Assembly: GCA_036365455.1 (NCBI GenBank)
Contig: JAWQUS010000030.1
Coordinates: forward strand, 9,920,001 to 9,984,000
Reading direction: 5' to 3'
Origin: Macrosoma leucophasiata
Lineage: Eukaryota; Arthropoda; Insecta; Lepidoptera; Hedylidae
Length of the DNA: 64,000 nt
The notes below the pieces were generated by a model that saw nothing but the letters and a program-made list of their open reading frames with translations, did no database searches and was not told the origin of the DNA. A program made the position numbers and the translations under genes. Shown piece after piece: positions 12,200 to 24,200 of this stretch (position 1 is its first letter; each line of letters begins with the position of its first letter).

Positions 12200-12340
12200 G
12201 CGGATTTTCTCGCGTATACAACACTCCCAAACTTCTTCTTACACCCGACGTTTCGGTCGCTTTCCAGCTACCGTGGTCACGGCAGTCTGCCCGTGAGAAG
12301 TAGTAAGAAGAAGTTTGGGAGTGTTTTAGACGCGAAAAAA
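12200..12340. repeat. Foldback MITE, second copy, interrupted by a LINE
   Basis: Same internal text as the 10842-11005 element: CAACACTCCCAAACTTCTTC on the left and GAAGAAGTTTGGGAGTGTT on the right, around the core ACGTTTCGGTCGCTTTCCAG. It starts about 20 bases after the HROB stop. A LINE fragment follows at 12341-12754, and the same 10 bases CGCGAAAAAA occur on both sides of that fragment. Confidence 0.65.
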
Positions 12341-12754
12341 TCGTTCGCTCGGTCACTCACCATGGGCCTGATAAGAAGGCTCAAGGTCACTCAGAGAGCA
12401 ATGGAGAGGGCTATGCTCGGAGTTTTTCTGCAAGATCGAATCAGAAATGAGGAGATGCGCATGAGAACCAAAGTAACCGACATAGCCCACCGAATAGCGA
12501 AACTGAAGTGGCAGTGGGCAGGGCACATAGCTCGCAGAACTGACGGCCGTTGGGGCAGAAGAGTTCTAGAGTGGCAACCACGTACCGGAAAACGAAGCGT
12601 AGGCAGGCCCCCCACGAGGTGGACCGACGACCTGGTGAAGGTCGCGGGCAATCGCTGGATGAGGGCGGCCCGGGACCGTTCGTTGTGGCATTCTTTGGGG
12701 GAGGCCTTTGTTCAGCAGTGGACGTCTTTTGGCTGAAATGATGATGATGAAGCT
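12341..12754 (+). mobile_element. 5'-truncated RTE-like LINE, C-terminal coding remnant
   Basis: It encodes the C-terminal tail of an endonuclease-reverse transcriptase of the type abundant in Lepidoptera: RLKVTQRAMERAMLGVFLQD, RIRNEEMRMRTKVTDIAHR, KLKWQWAGHIARRTDGRWG, then RTGKRSVGRPPTRWTDDL and VQQWTSFG. The reading frame is still open over this stretch. The 3' end is a short (ATG)n run. The 10 bp CGCGAAAAAA occurs at 12331-12340 and 12755-12764, as expected for a target-site duplication. A third copy lies at 46529-46890. Confidence 0.8.
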
Positions 12755-12865
12755 CGCGAAAAAAGTAAAGATGATTATAAATATGTTGATGTTATATCAA
12801 GTGTATTGTATCTTCACATAAATCTCTACGAGGTAGACAAATAATTTGTCACATTCCCAAATCAG

Positions 12866-13095
12866 AAAATAAATAAATAATAAAATAAAATACGCTTACA
12901 CTCACAGCCCCACAGTAGGTATAAACCTGTGTCGTGGGTGCCGTTATATACACACTACACATAACACAATACACAAACACCCAGACCCGAAACAAATATC
13001 TGTAGGCCATACAAATATTTGTCCCGGTGCGGGGATCGAACCCGCGACCCTTCGAATCAAACAGTGAATTCACACCGCTGGACTAACCGGGTCGT
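12866..13095 (-). repeat. SINE family 2, nearly complete
   Basis: The minus strand begins with a tRNA-like head containing the box-B-like GGTCGCGGGTTCGATCCCCG at about 13030-13050, followed by the body with AAATATTTGTATGGCC and ending in an AT-rich tail. Related copies lie at 29858-30066 and 9065-9165. Confidence 0.75.
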
Positions 13096-13099
13096 CAAT

Positions 13100-14040
13100 A
13101 TAAAATCAATTATTAAAAATCAATTATAGATATATTTTGATGGCAATGCTTATTTCATCACCAATTAAAAAGTTAAAATTATATATATTGATTTTGTAAG
13201 TTGTCACCAATAAACTTATCTCTTCTAGTTTAACTTCTAGAATTAGATTAATCAGAAGTTATTATAATAGTAACCAACAAGATAATCAATTGCCAAAAAA
13301 TTGGTGCTATTTTAGTGAGTAAGCTGCATTTGACCATTCAAGCAGTAAATATGCACCATCAAATTACACAATTTTAAAATACATTAAAACGAAATCGGCC
13401 AAGTGCGTGTCGGGCCAAGGGCAATTAGGATCCCATTTCGCCAGGGACATAAAAGCTTAATAACTATTTCTACTGTGATTCCGTGATAATTGGGAATTTG
13501 AAAATAAAAAATGTATAGATTTTTTTTTATGTTTTATAAAATTTCGTTATTAATTATATTGATGTGTCATGCGAAAAAGTGAAAAAAAATTTTTTTTTTC
13601 ATTTAATTATCAGCAATTAAAACTTGATAAATTTTAAATAAAAATCACGTGATCAAAAAAATCATTGTGACGTCATAATGTTATAGCTGTTCAAGAATAG
13701 TACAGCGTTTACGGCAATAACCTACATGTGACTTGACAATAATATCGAAATTACTAAAAAAGTTAGTTGATTCCGTGTAGGCATGTGTGACAAATGATTT
13801 ATAAAGGCAAGGTCTGATAATATTCCTGATGTTGATATATTTATGACACAGACCAATCAGCCTTTTATGACAACCAATTTTTTGACAAATGATGTTCGGT
13901 TCAATTCTGCTGAAGTTCGAAAGTAAGTAAGTAAGTTTAATCTATACATCCATACAAATAAATAAAAATGGAGTGTCTGTTTGTAATATTAAAATATTAC
14001 TAAACGCATATGTATGTATACACGGTACATATACCAAAAC
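13100..14040. other. Intergenic, AT-rich; common-repeat fragment at 13390-13450
   Basis: No gene found. GAAATCGGCCAAGTGCGTGT at about 13389 belongs to a widespread insect repeat also seen at 31218-31270. The rest is AT-rich with short homopolymer runs. Confidence 0.5.
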
Positions 14041-14049
14041 AACATTTTT

Positions 14050-14460
14050 TTACAATTTTTGTGTCTGCCTGTTTGGCGAGGCTAATCTATGGAACGGCTG
14101 GACCGATTTTGACCAGACTTTCACTGGCAGATAGCTGATGCGATAAGGAGTAACTTAGGCTACTTTTATCTCCATACATGCATACATACATACATACCTA
14201 CATACAAATAAGTAGAATTGGAGTGTATCCAACTTTGACGAAACTTCCACGGGTAGGTAGCTGATGTAATATTAGGAGTTACTTTGGCTACTTTTATCTC
14301 CATACAACCATACATACATACATACCTACATACAAATAAATAGAATTTGAGAGTCTCCGATTTTGACGGGACTTTCACTGGCAGATAGCTGATGTAATAA
14401 GGAGTAACTTAGGCTACTTTTATACTAGCGTAGCGGCCACGACTTCATCCGGGTAAATAC
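14050..14460 (+). repeat. Tandem array, three units of 126-128 bp
   Basis: The phrase TACTTTTAT recurs at 14161, 14289 and 14415, giving periods of 128 and 126 bp. Each unit has GATTTTGAC, a run like ACTTTCACTGGCAGATAGCT, an AGGAGTAACTTAGGCTAC-type block and a (CATA)n stretch with ACCTACATACAAATAA. It looks like an internal expansion of a dispersed element. Confidence 0.75.
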
Positions 14461-14469
14461 TGAACAATC

Positions 14470-15299
14470 ATATTTTTTCTCATTTTGTTTTTGTAGTATT
14501 CGTACATAATTGTACAAAACAAGAACGATAACTTTTAAGATTCGACATTTTCAATATAAATTTGTGTTTTTATATCAATGTCAACAGAATTAATTAGATC
14601 AAAACACTGTACGTATTGTCTCTGTATCAATTGCTATGAGTGGAAATTAACATTATGACGTCACATGCACTCGGGTTTGTTCGGGCGCTGTCGGCGTGTC
14701 TTCGGTACTGGATTCAAAAACTTATTTTTATTTTGATACAACTTATGAATTATTGCAAAAAAAATAGTTTTGTTATAAAACTTAGGTATATACATATAAT
14801 CTTTCTATGTATCGCCAAAATTTTTTTTTTTCAAAAACCTAATTGTTATTTTAATATAAGTTTGTTATGTTCCCACATATGGACCTAATACTACCTACCG
14901 TTAATTATTTCACATTATCTAAATGGTTCTAGTTGGATACTAGAACCATTTACTTAGACGACAGTGAGAAAGAAGACTTGGAAGATGTCATTCAAATAAC
15001 ACCAATGTTATTTATTTGTAATGAAATTGCGACAAATACATACTTAGACAGAAAAAAAAAATTTAATTTTTATAATGATGTGTTTCTGCGAGTGATTTGT
15101 GTAAATGTGATTTGGATATAATTAAAAAGTCAGGTTGATTGTACATTTTAAAATAAGTTAGGTTTATTTTTAAGAACTTTGTTACTAAAAAACTAATGTA
15201 AATATATTATTTTTCAAATTACATACCTATTTGAATTAGAAAAAAAAATGTGAAAAGAAAAAATAAGTATCCTTCCATTTGATTACTTGCTTATTTCAA
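14470..15299. other. Intergenic, no gene seen
   Basis: AT-rich sequence. A small inverted repeat around 14920-14955 (AAATGGTTCTAGTTGGATAC then TAGAACCATTTA) could form a hairpin. The open frames here are short and featureless. Confidence 0.45.
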
Positions 15300-18200
15300 T
15301 TAATTCTGTTTTACATTGATATGTTTTGTTACAATATGTTTAGTTAATGTGCCTTGATGGAAATATGTGCTGGGGCACATATTGCACTTGTATACTGTTG
15401 CCGTTTGACCATCGCCTCGTTTTTCACCTTCTCCATCACTTGTTGGATTAACATGCGTTTTCATATGTTTCTGACAGTTATGAAGTTTATTGAATTTTGA
15501 CTGAAAGAGATAAAAATACACACATTTGAAAGAAAATAATAGAGTAGTATGACAGAGGCCGCGTAAGGCGTGGGCCACTGCTTACAGCCTTAGACAGGCT
15601 CAAATCCATGATTAAGAACAGATGGCAGCTTCCCCCCCCCTCCTACTCATAAATCCCGCTTTCTATTAGAGAGCTCGCGAAATTAAATGTACAATCAGAG
15701 AACTCTCGGCTTATTCAAAATCAATAATAATATCGATAATAAAGTGTAAGTCATTCATTATAGGTAGCTTGTAAACAAACAATGCATGTAGACAAATTTG
15801 AAATAAATAGTTAAATTTGAAAGAAAATTGGAGGCGTTGGGACGAGATGACCCCACCAACTACTTATGGAAATGCAGTCATTCAACCGAAAAATGGCGTA
15901 CAACTACAGAAGGTGGCTCCGAGGCCCGCGAGCTCCGTCACAGGTTTACCACCGGTAAAAATAATTGTAAAAATAAATTGATATAAAAATACTTGTATTA
16001 TTAAATTCTAAAATCGAATTAAAGCTACTAAACCGTGTGTCAGTGAATTACTTAAAAAAAAGTTGGTATACTTACAAAGCATTGATTACAAGAGTAGATT
16101 TTTGTTGAGCCGGAATATATTACACTATACGGGTTTTCATTTTTATCTGTATCTATAGTTAAAGTATTGTCGACGTCCATACATTGAGTCTGAAAATTAT
16201 ATATAAGAAGTAAATTTGTTAAGTACAACCCAAACCTATTTTAATGACATAATTATATTTTATAACGATAAATCGGTCATCCGCCAGATTATTGTTCTTT
16301 GCCTAATTACCGTATCCTTCTTAATTTATTACGTATATTTACACCCATATTCTAAGAAGTTACTCGAAACATTCCTTGACTCAAACTCAGCTGAGAACGC
16401 CTCGAAATCCATATTCTTAGTTGTATTTTGACGGTAACTCATGTGTATGGATTATCATATAGATAATTCACAGTTTTTTTATAGAAAAATAAGGTATTCA
16501 ATTATATTTCCAGACAGTTTCGACACGAAAAACTGTGAAATGTAAATACTCCTCGAAAATTCATGGTAGGTAGGTGAGGTACCTTGGAGTTTGACAATTG
16601 CTTTCTTACCTCAAAGGGAGGCGAACGTCGAGTTGACGTTATTGTTACAACTAAGAAAACCAATTCCCTTGAGTGAGGTTGAGTCGAGGTCGAGATTAGA
16701 ATATGGGTGTTACACTATTCGCCATGAAACGCATCAAAGGTACGAATAAAACAAGTAACATAGTATTGAGATTATATTTTAATATTTTTAAGACAAATGC
16801 GTGAAAAATAAAAAAAGGGTACGGTAACTAGGCGAAGGAAGCGACTCTAGAGAATAACCGGGATTAGTGTCTACCTTCAAAATTAAAATTTTGGATCCGT
16901 TACTGTACATTTCTATAACAATCTTTCAAGTTTTGGCGAGCGAAGTTGGAAACAAAAATCTAATTATAATAACAAATAGATACCTCTTGGTGTTCCTTCA
17001 GTTCGTTTTCAGTCGTAAACAATCCAGCACAAGAACTACAAGCGAACATTGTTCTGCTGACATTAGTTTTTTTAATTGGAGGTAGTTTTAATGATGTATC
17101 TGGAAAAAAAAAATTGAACAATAAGTTCAGTATAACACTAATTACATCTAAAACTTAAACAAGAATTTTAGTAAATTGTGAAGTCTCACTTTTTTAGGTA
17201 ACGAAGGTGGCAAGGTAATCAAGCATGCAGTTCACATGGATGTTAGGTCACACCGCGGACACTCCGTCAAAATTCCATAACAAACGCTTAATTTGGTCTC
17301 TATTACACAGACATCAATCAGTGACGTGTATTTACACGTGCACCTGTGTGAGTAGCACGTACTATAAGAGGTTGGGTGAGGCGGGGAAATCGGGCGAGAC
17401 GTCGAAGTGTCCATTCTATACGTAGTATTATTACATATTCTCTGGTTAGGTGATAACTGCAGCCTATAGATATCTACACACAAACTAGAGATCAAAATGT
17501 ACATGCGTTTGCCACCCCTCAGACCTAAGTTTTTATGTTTCGTGAACATGATAGTGCTTAACACTACAAATGATGACCACCGAGTTACAGAATACGTCTG
17601 CTGTGGCCCGACCGCCTACAGAAATAGTTATTACTGTCAATTTGCAGCCCCTAAAAAAGTAATCGTGATAATCTGACTGATGTTCTTGCTTTCCTAGGTT
17701 CTAAACAAGCGATAATGATAGATTATCGTTATGGGTTTGAATCTGTGTTATGAAAGAATGCACAAATTGTTAATGAAAAATTGACAGTAATAACCATAAT
17801 TTGGATCTGGTAAACGTTCAGAGACATTGGTTAACATTTTCCATCAGATGAACAGTCTGCTTATTTGTCAACCTAATAGACCCAAAAAACAATGCATATT
17901 TTACTTACTACGTTTACAAAATGTAACAGATATCCGCGTCGAGTTTTCAGGCCCTTTAATTTCCAGTATATGGATGTGCATGAATATTTCATCTACGTCA
18001 TTTTCTTCGTTCTTATTATTTGATGTTTTCGATTCTGTAATTATTTCCTTCGTATGAGTGTTCTACTTTATACAAAACTCCATAAAACATCGGCTGGTGT
18101 TCCCTTGCATACTGGCACCTTTCAGTTTTACGGACGTTATTGTCTATGCATATTAATAATAATAATGGCAACCCTTGCGACGTCCCACTACTAGGCACTG

Positions 18201-21200
18201 GGCAAGAGTCTCTCCCCTTTTTGGGGGGGGCCTGGAGCTTACTCCACGCTGCTCCAATGCGAGTTGGTAGAGATACGGATTAGTGGCCAACCCGCTGTCG
18301 GATGTTTTCAAATCGCCCATAAGGCCTCCGACAAGGTTTACCGACTTGTATCTTTCGATAGCAACCGGGACCGAAAGCTTAACGTGTCCTCAGAAGCACG
18401 GAAACGCGCATTTTAAATTGCCACTAACGGTCACCCATCACACACCCGACCGCACCCATATCGCACATCCGAGTAGATCGTTTGCTATCTACGCCACCGT
18501 GGGCCATACGCGCTTCATATTATTTTCTTTAATCACTTACCAGATTTTTCCATAAGTCGCTTTAGCATATTTGGCAAGTACATGAAATGTAACTTATCAG
18601 GCGCTGAAGATGTTACACGTCCCGTTATTATTATCGGTTTACCTTCATTTACTTCGCCATTTTCATCTCGTACTACAGTAACCTAATAAAATAAAAAATA
18701 TACTTTACGAGTTTATGAATAGAAAATAAATTAGACTACATAATTACTGATACTGATACTGCTCTTCTAGTCACGGCGCTCGAGGGCGGGCATAGGCACC
18801 ACCGCATTTTCTAATCTACTTGCCGCTAAATGGTAGTGTTCCGCGCTATCATGTTCCGGTCACGTGGTAATGTATGGCCCTGTACCTACCTAATTTCCAA
18901 CACAAGCATGATACCTTAAGCCTGGGTTACACCAAGATATTTGTTAAAGTTATTGTAACATTTCACATCCTCCTCTATCTTTAATAGATTTCTTTAAGGT
19001 AGAGAAGGATGTGAAAGTCTCGGAGTGTCGACGCATCTACATTGAAATCTCCCAGTATTATTTTCCTTCAATGTAAATTGTATGCTTGTTTGCCATTTAA
19101 TCTATAATATAAAAATAAGTGGGGTTTTCCTTCCTGACGCTATAACTCCAGAACGCACGAACCGATTTTCACGGTTTTGCATTCGTTGGAAAGGTCTCGG
19201 GCTCCGTGAGGTTTATAGCAAATTCAGGAAAAACTTCAACGCGGGCGAAGCCGCGGGCAACAGCTAGTGGTATATAAAATATAAGACGGATGAACCTCCA
19301 TAACAGCCTTTGTACCTTTGTTATAACAAGACGATTATCCATGAAAAATGACCTATAAGCAGGTGCCCTCAATAGCTGCACAATGACATTTTCCGCTGAC
19401 GCTTTGTCTTCTACGCTATACTTTTCAGTGTTGCCACGTAATGTTTCTTGGATTAAATTCTCGAACTGAGTATCATCCATACCTTCAAAAATGAAATCAT
19501 TAGTGCCAAAAAAATTCAATCGTTACGTTTATTAAATGCATTTATTTTAAGGTCGTAAAAAAACTCGCTGGAGCGAAACAAAAATCTGTCAATTAACTAA
19601 TAGTAAAATACACTTCTCATCAAAAAAATCGAAACACCTTGCAAGTTTATGTTTTGTAAGAATTTTAACAAATTGTGTATATTTAAAAATAAAATATTTG
19701 GTGTCGTTTTATATGTGAGGTTTTAAAATCCTAATGTCGATGTTCTAAATTCACATTTTCATAAGTTTCGTGTTTTGTTTAATGAGTCATTTTTACCTAT
19801 TAAGGAGTATGGACACAAATGATAAAAAACACACGTTATTGAAAAAAAAAAAACTAAGTAACGTGAATTTAATAACTTGGGGAGGGATCCCCGAGCTCTT
19901 ATTACTGCTTCCATGCGGTTTTTCTTTTTAAACTATGGATACTTCTCCTGCAGAAGCCGCCCAAGTGGTGGCATTGCTGGATTCTTTACTTAGTCAGCGC
20001 GTTGTGGCTGCAAGATTGCATCTAAGCCTATCAATGGTTAATAGTCTTTAGCCGCTATTGGGAGACTGTTTTGTTGACGCGCCGTTCAGTTTCTGGCAGG
20101 AATCGGGTCACATCTAAGCGAGACGATCGATTTATTGCAATTATTTCCTTAAGAAATCGACGCCTCAACGCTTTCCAACTGCGGCGGCAGCTAAGTGCTG
20201 TACGAAGGATGGCTGTTAGTGACTCTACAATAAGAAGAAGATTGAAAGAACATGGATTGGTACCGTACAAGCCAGCAAACGGGTCGAAATTAACTGCAGA
20301 CCACCGAAGAGCGCGCCTTAACTTTGCACGTAAGCACTTGATTTAGTCATACTCACAGTGGAGCTAAGTTCTCTGTTCTGATGAGTGTTAAATCATGCTG
20401 TATGGTAACGCCGGAAGGAACAAGGTCTACAGAAGAGCTGGAGAATGCTTTGCGCAATGTCGTATTGAAGAAAAGGTCAGCTATGGAGGTAGTTCGTGGA
20501 CGGTTTGGGGAGGAATCAGCCCCGAAAGTAAGACAGAACTTGCCTTCGTGTCCGGGCCCTTTCTGTCTACACTTAATAGTCAGCGGTACGTCGAACAATG
20601 TCTTGAGCCTCATGTGATGCCCTATGCACATTTTGTTGGCAATGGCTTCATATTCATGCACGAAAATGCAAGCGGGCTCATACTGCGGGCGTCGTGCGAG
20701 ATTACCTTATCGAAGTCGGTATCCCCATTATGGAATGGCCAGCAAGAGGCCCGGACATGTATCCAATATAAAGATCTATGAGACGAATCAAAAAGACGAA
20801 TTCGAGCGATAGAAATGATTCCAGAAACATTTTGAAAGCTGAGAAATGCCACCCTAGAGGAATGGTACAACAAGAAACAACAAGGGATTCTGACTCTCAT
20901 CCGATCGATGAAGAACCGCATGGAAGTAGTAAAAAGATCTCGGGGATCCCTCCCCAAGTTATCGAATTCAAGTTACTTAGTTTTTTTTTTCAATAACGTG
21001 TGTTTTTTTATTCATTGCGTCCATACATGGTAAAAATTACGTATACAACAAAACACGAAACTTATGAAAATTTAATTTGAATTTAGAACATCAACATTAG
21101 GATTTTAAAACCTCACACTATGCACTATAAAACGACAACAAATATTTTATTTTTGAACATACACAATTTGTTAAAATTCTTACAAAACAAAAACTTGCAA

Positions 21201-24200
21201 GGTGTTTCGATTTTTATGATGAGAAGTGTATATTCTTATTTATGACTAGCTGTGCCCACGAGTTAGTCCGCGTAGATACTGAAGAATATTTTTGTTAAAT
21301 TCTACGCGGATAAAATAGCAAGTACAGCTAGTCTAAATTAAATACGTTCATGTAAACCGCATTGAACTCTGTTTAAAAGTTTTGAAGCAGTGTTTGAAGT
21401 AAATTTTCAATTGATCATAACTTCTTTTTCCCTTAACCGATTTTGACGAAACAAACAACATTTTGACAACGCTTCTAATTATATGTAATCCATATGTGAA
21501 CACTGCGTTCAAAACCGTTGAGTAGTTTCGAAGTTTTATCATACCGTAAAATTCAAAAACTGTTTTCTTTTTGTTGCTCTCCTTTAATCGTCCCCTATCA
21601 GTTTTTTTGGAAAAATATTTAATGTGCAGCTTTCGATTTTTACTGTCTTTTATGTATATTGATAACACTTATAATTTTCTTACTTACTAGACTGTAGCTG
21701 TTTCTGTGGCGGTGATTTATCTTGTAGGTTTTTCACATTTTTATCTTGTAACATATTATGGAGATCATTTCTTGGGATATTCGGCCGTTTGACCACTTTT
21801 GCAATCAAATGCCTGCCGTTCAAAGTTTTGCCTAAAATTATGTCGGAAGTGACATCTGAAAGTATGTTAATATTCTTTATTGCACACAGAAAATACATGT
21901 ATGTACTAGGTAAAAAGCTACATCAGAAAACAATACAGTAACTACCTTGGTAACCTAGTGGTAGCAGGCCACTACTACTACGCTGAGGTCCTGGGTTCGA
22001 TTCCCGGGTCGTGGGTTATCAGAGATAAGGGCGTAAAGTCCTTTATCTCTGATTCTTTTAGGATTTTTTTACTTTCTCCCAGTACCTCGAAGTTTGGTAA
22101 TATGCCCGGAGATGTCAGTAGGCTCGCCACCTGTTACATGGGCCAAAACGTAACCGGCGAATCGTGGGTGTTTAGATGCATGCTTGAATGCATGCATTTA
22201 CCTCTGCTTACCCCTTCGGGGATTACAGACGTGAAGTTACGTTTTTTTTAATACAGTAATTCCTTTCGAAACTGAAAAAAAAAAAATCGATCGAACCTGG
22301 ACCTCAGGTTAACCAGTCTTGCCGCTTTCTCTATTTACTCGCATGTGCTAGATGAAAAATAAAAACATGACAGTAATTTCTTTATCGACTTATAGCCGAT
22401 TACGGCATACTATTTATGTATGTCTTAAATAAAATAGTCAACAGTCATTAATAAGAAAACTAATGAAGTAACCCTCAACTTTTCTTTAATATCCTCAACT
22501 TTTCTTTAATATAAGAATTACTTTGGAATTTTACCCATAATTACCCTAAGTGGCTGCAGAACGTGTGTCCCTAAAAGTTGTCGAAAAACTATTATAATAA
22601 TACTGTTAAAATCCTATTTTTTCAATATATTTTATTGAATTTAAACTCCCAATGAGTCTGTCTAATTATTATAAAATCAAATATTTCAGTCATAAAACTT
22701 TAACCTGAAAGGGTTAACCTCTAGTTCAGGTTGCCTGAAATAAAAAACTTTAGGACAACTAGTACGTAAGAATAAATAATTTATCTATTCTGCCACCAAT
22801 ATTGCACTATTCATTCCACTTGTCCAAGGTCTACTACCTAGTACATATTTAATTAAAATAGGTAATTGTAGTGGGTTACAATTTGCGTAGTTGTATTTTG
22901 GAAGGTTTCAATAGATGGCAGTCAATTCTTTTTGTGCTTATAATTATTATTTGGACGTGAGCGGGTATGCATACTATACATCTTCATTGATAGCTATTGT
23001 CTTTATGCAGATGTGTAAGTAAAGGCTGAATAGGTTGCAGCATTCACTATCAATAATGGGAGCTGCATGCTTATTTGCATTACCATAGTTAAAAAAGCCA
23101 AACACTTTTTAAGAAACCGATTGATCCGCCGAGAAATTTTACCTGTGAAAGATAATTTAGTCTTGATTTTTAAGCTCTTTTTTTCAGCTGAATGTGTCAT
23201 TGAATCAATCTGGAAAAGTGAGCCAATAGTTTTTCTCTTCAGGTTATACGGTGAAACTTGTCTACCAATTGAGTTGTCTTGAATTATGAGAGGTCTGCTT
23301 AGCACTGTAAATAATAAGATAAGAATCAAATCATCTAATGCCATATTTATAAAATATTTGGTCCGCAATTTTGTTTCATGTTTTATCTTATTACCTTGCG
23401 CTATTTTATTTTGTGTTAAGACCAATTTCTGAATAGTAGTATCCTTATTTTCAATTACATTATTTTGTTCTACTGCATTTTCCACAATTTCCACTGTTTC
23501 TTCATTTGTTTCATCATTCTTAACTTGGATGGGTGAACCATATTCTTTTTTTATGAGGCTGTAATGTTTATTATAACAAAATTGATAATATTGATTGGGA
23601 AAGATTTTCAATGACTGAATGAATTTAATGACAAATCAAAAATACCTTGAAGGGGTTCCTGTGTTTGATTGGTTTTCAGCCTTTAATTTTTGTATTAACT
23701 CTGAAATATTTACTCATTTAGTGGCCCTATTACACAAGCGAGTTGAAGGCGAAGCAAGTGCGCGGTGAGTTCGTTGCAAGTTGGGGCGAGTCCCCGCGTA
23801 TATAATACTGAAGTAGAGTGGAGTGTGTGGCGTACGCATCGTGATTGCAGTATACCTGCGTTGCGTTGTGGTGAACTCCCCGCGCTCTTGCGGCGACACG
23901 CGACCAACTCGCTAGAAAATCGCTTGATAAGACCTTAACTTTATACACTAACTGAAACACTAACAAAAATAATGTCATGTCTAATCAACATACTATCATT
24001 AGATGTTATATCATGTAGTCCTAAAGAATCTAATATAAATACTTTATCATTTGTTTCTAATAAAATCCAGCCTTTTTGTTCTAATATCTGATATTGTTCA
24101 TCATTCAAAGTTATCTGCAACAAATTATTATGTTTTAATATAATGTTTTTTTTTTTTGTAACTTATATCAGTCAGTTAAAAATAATATTATTCCCACCTC

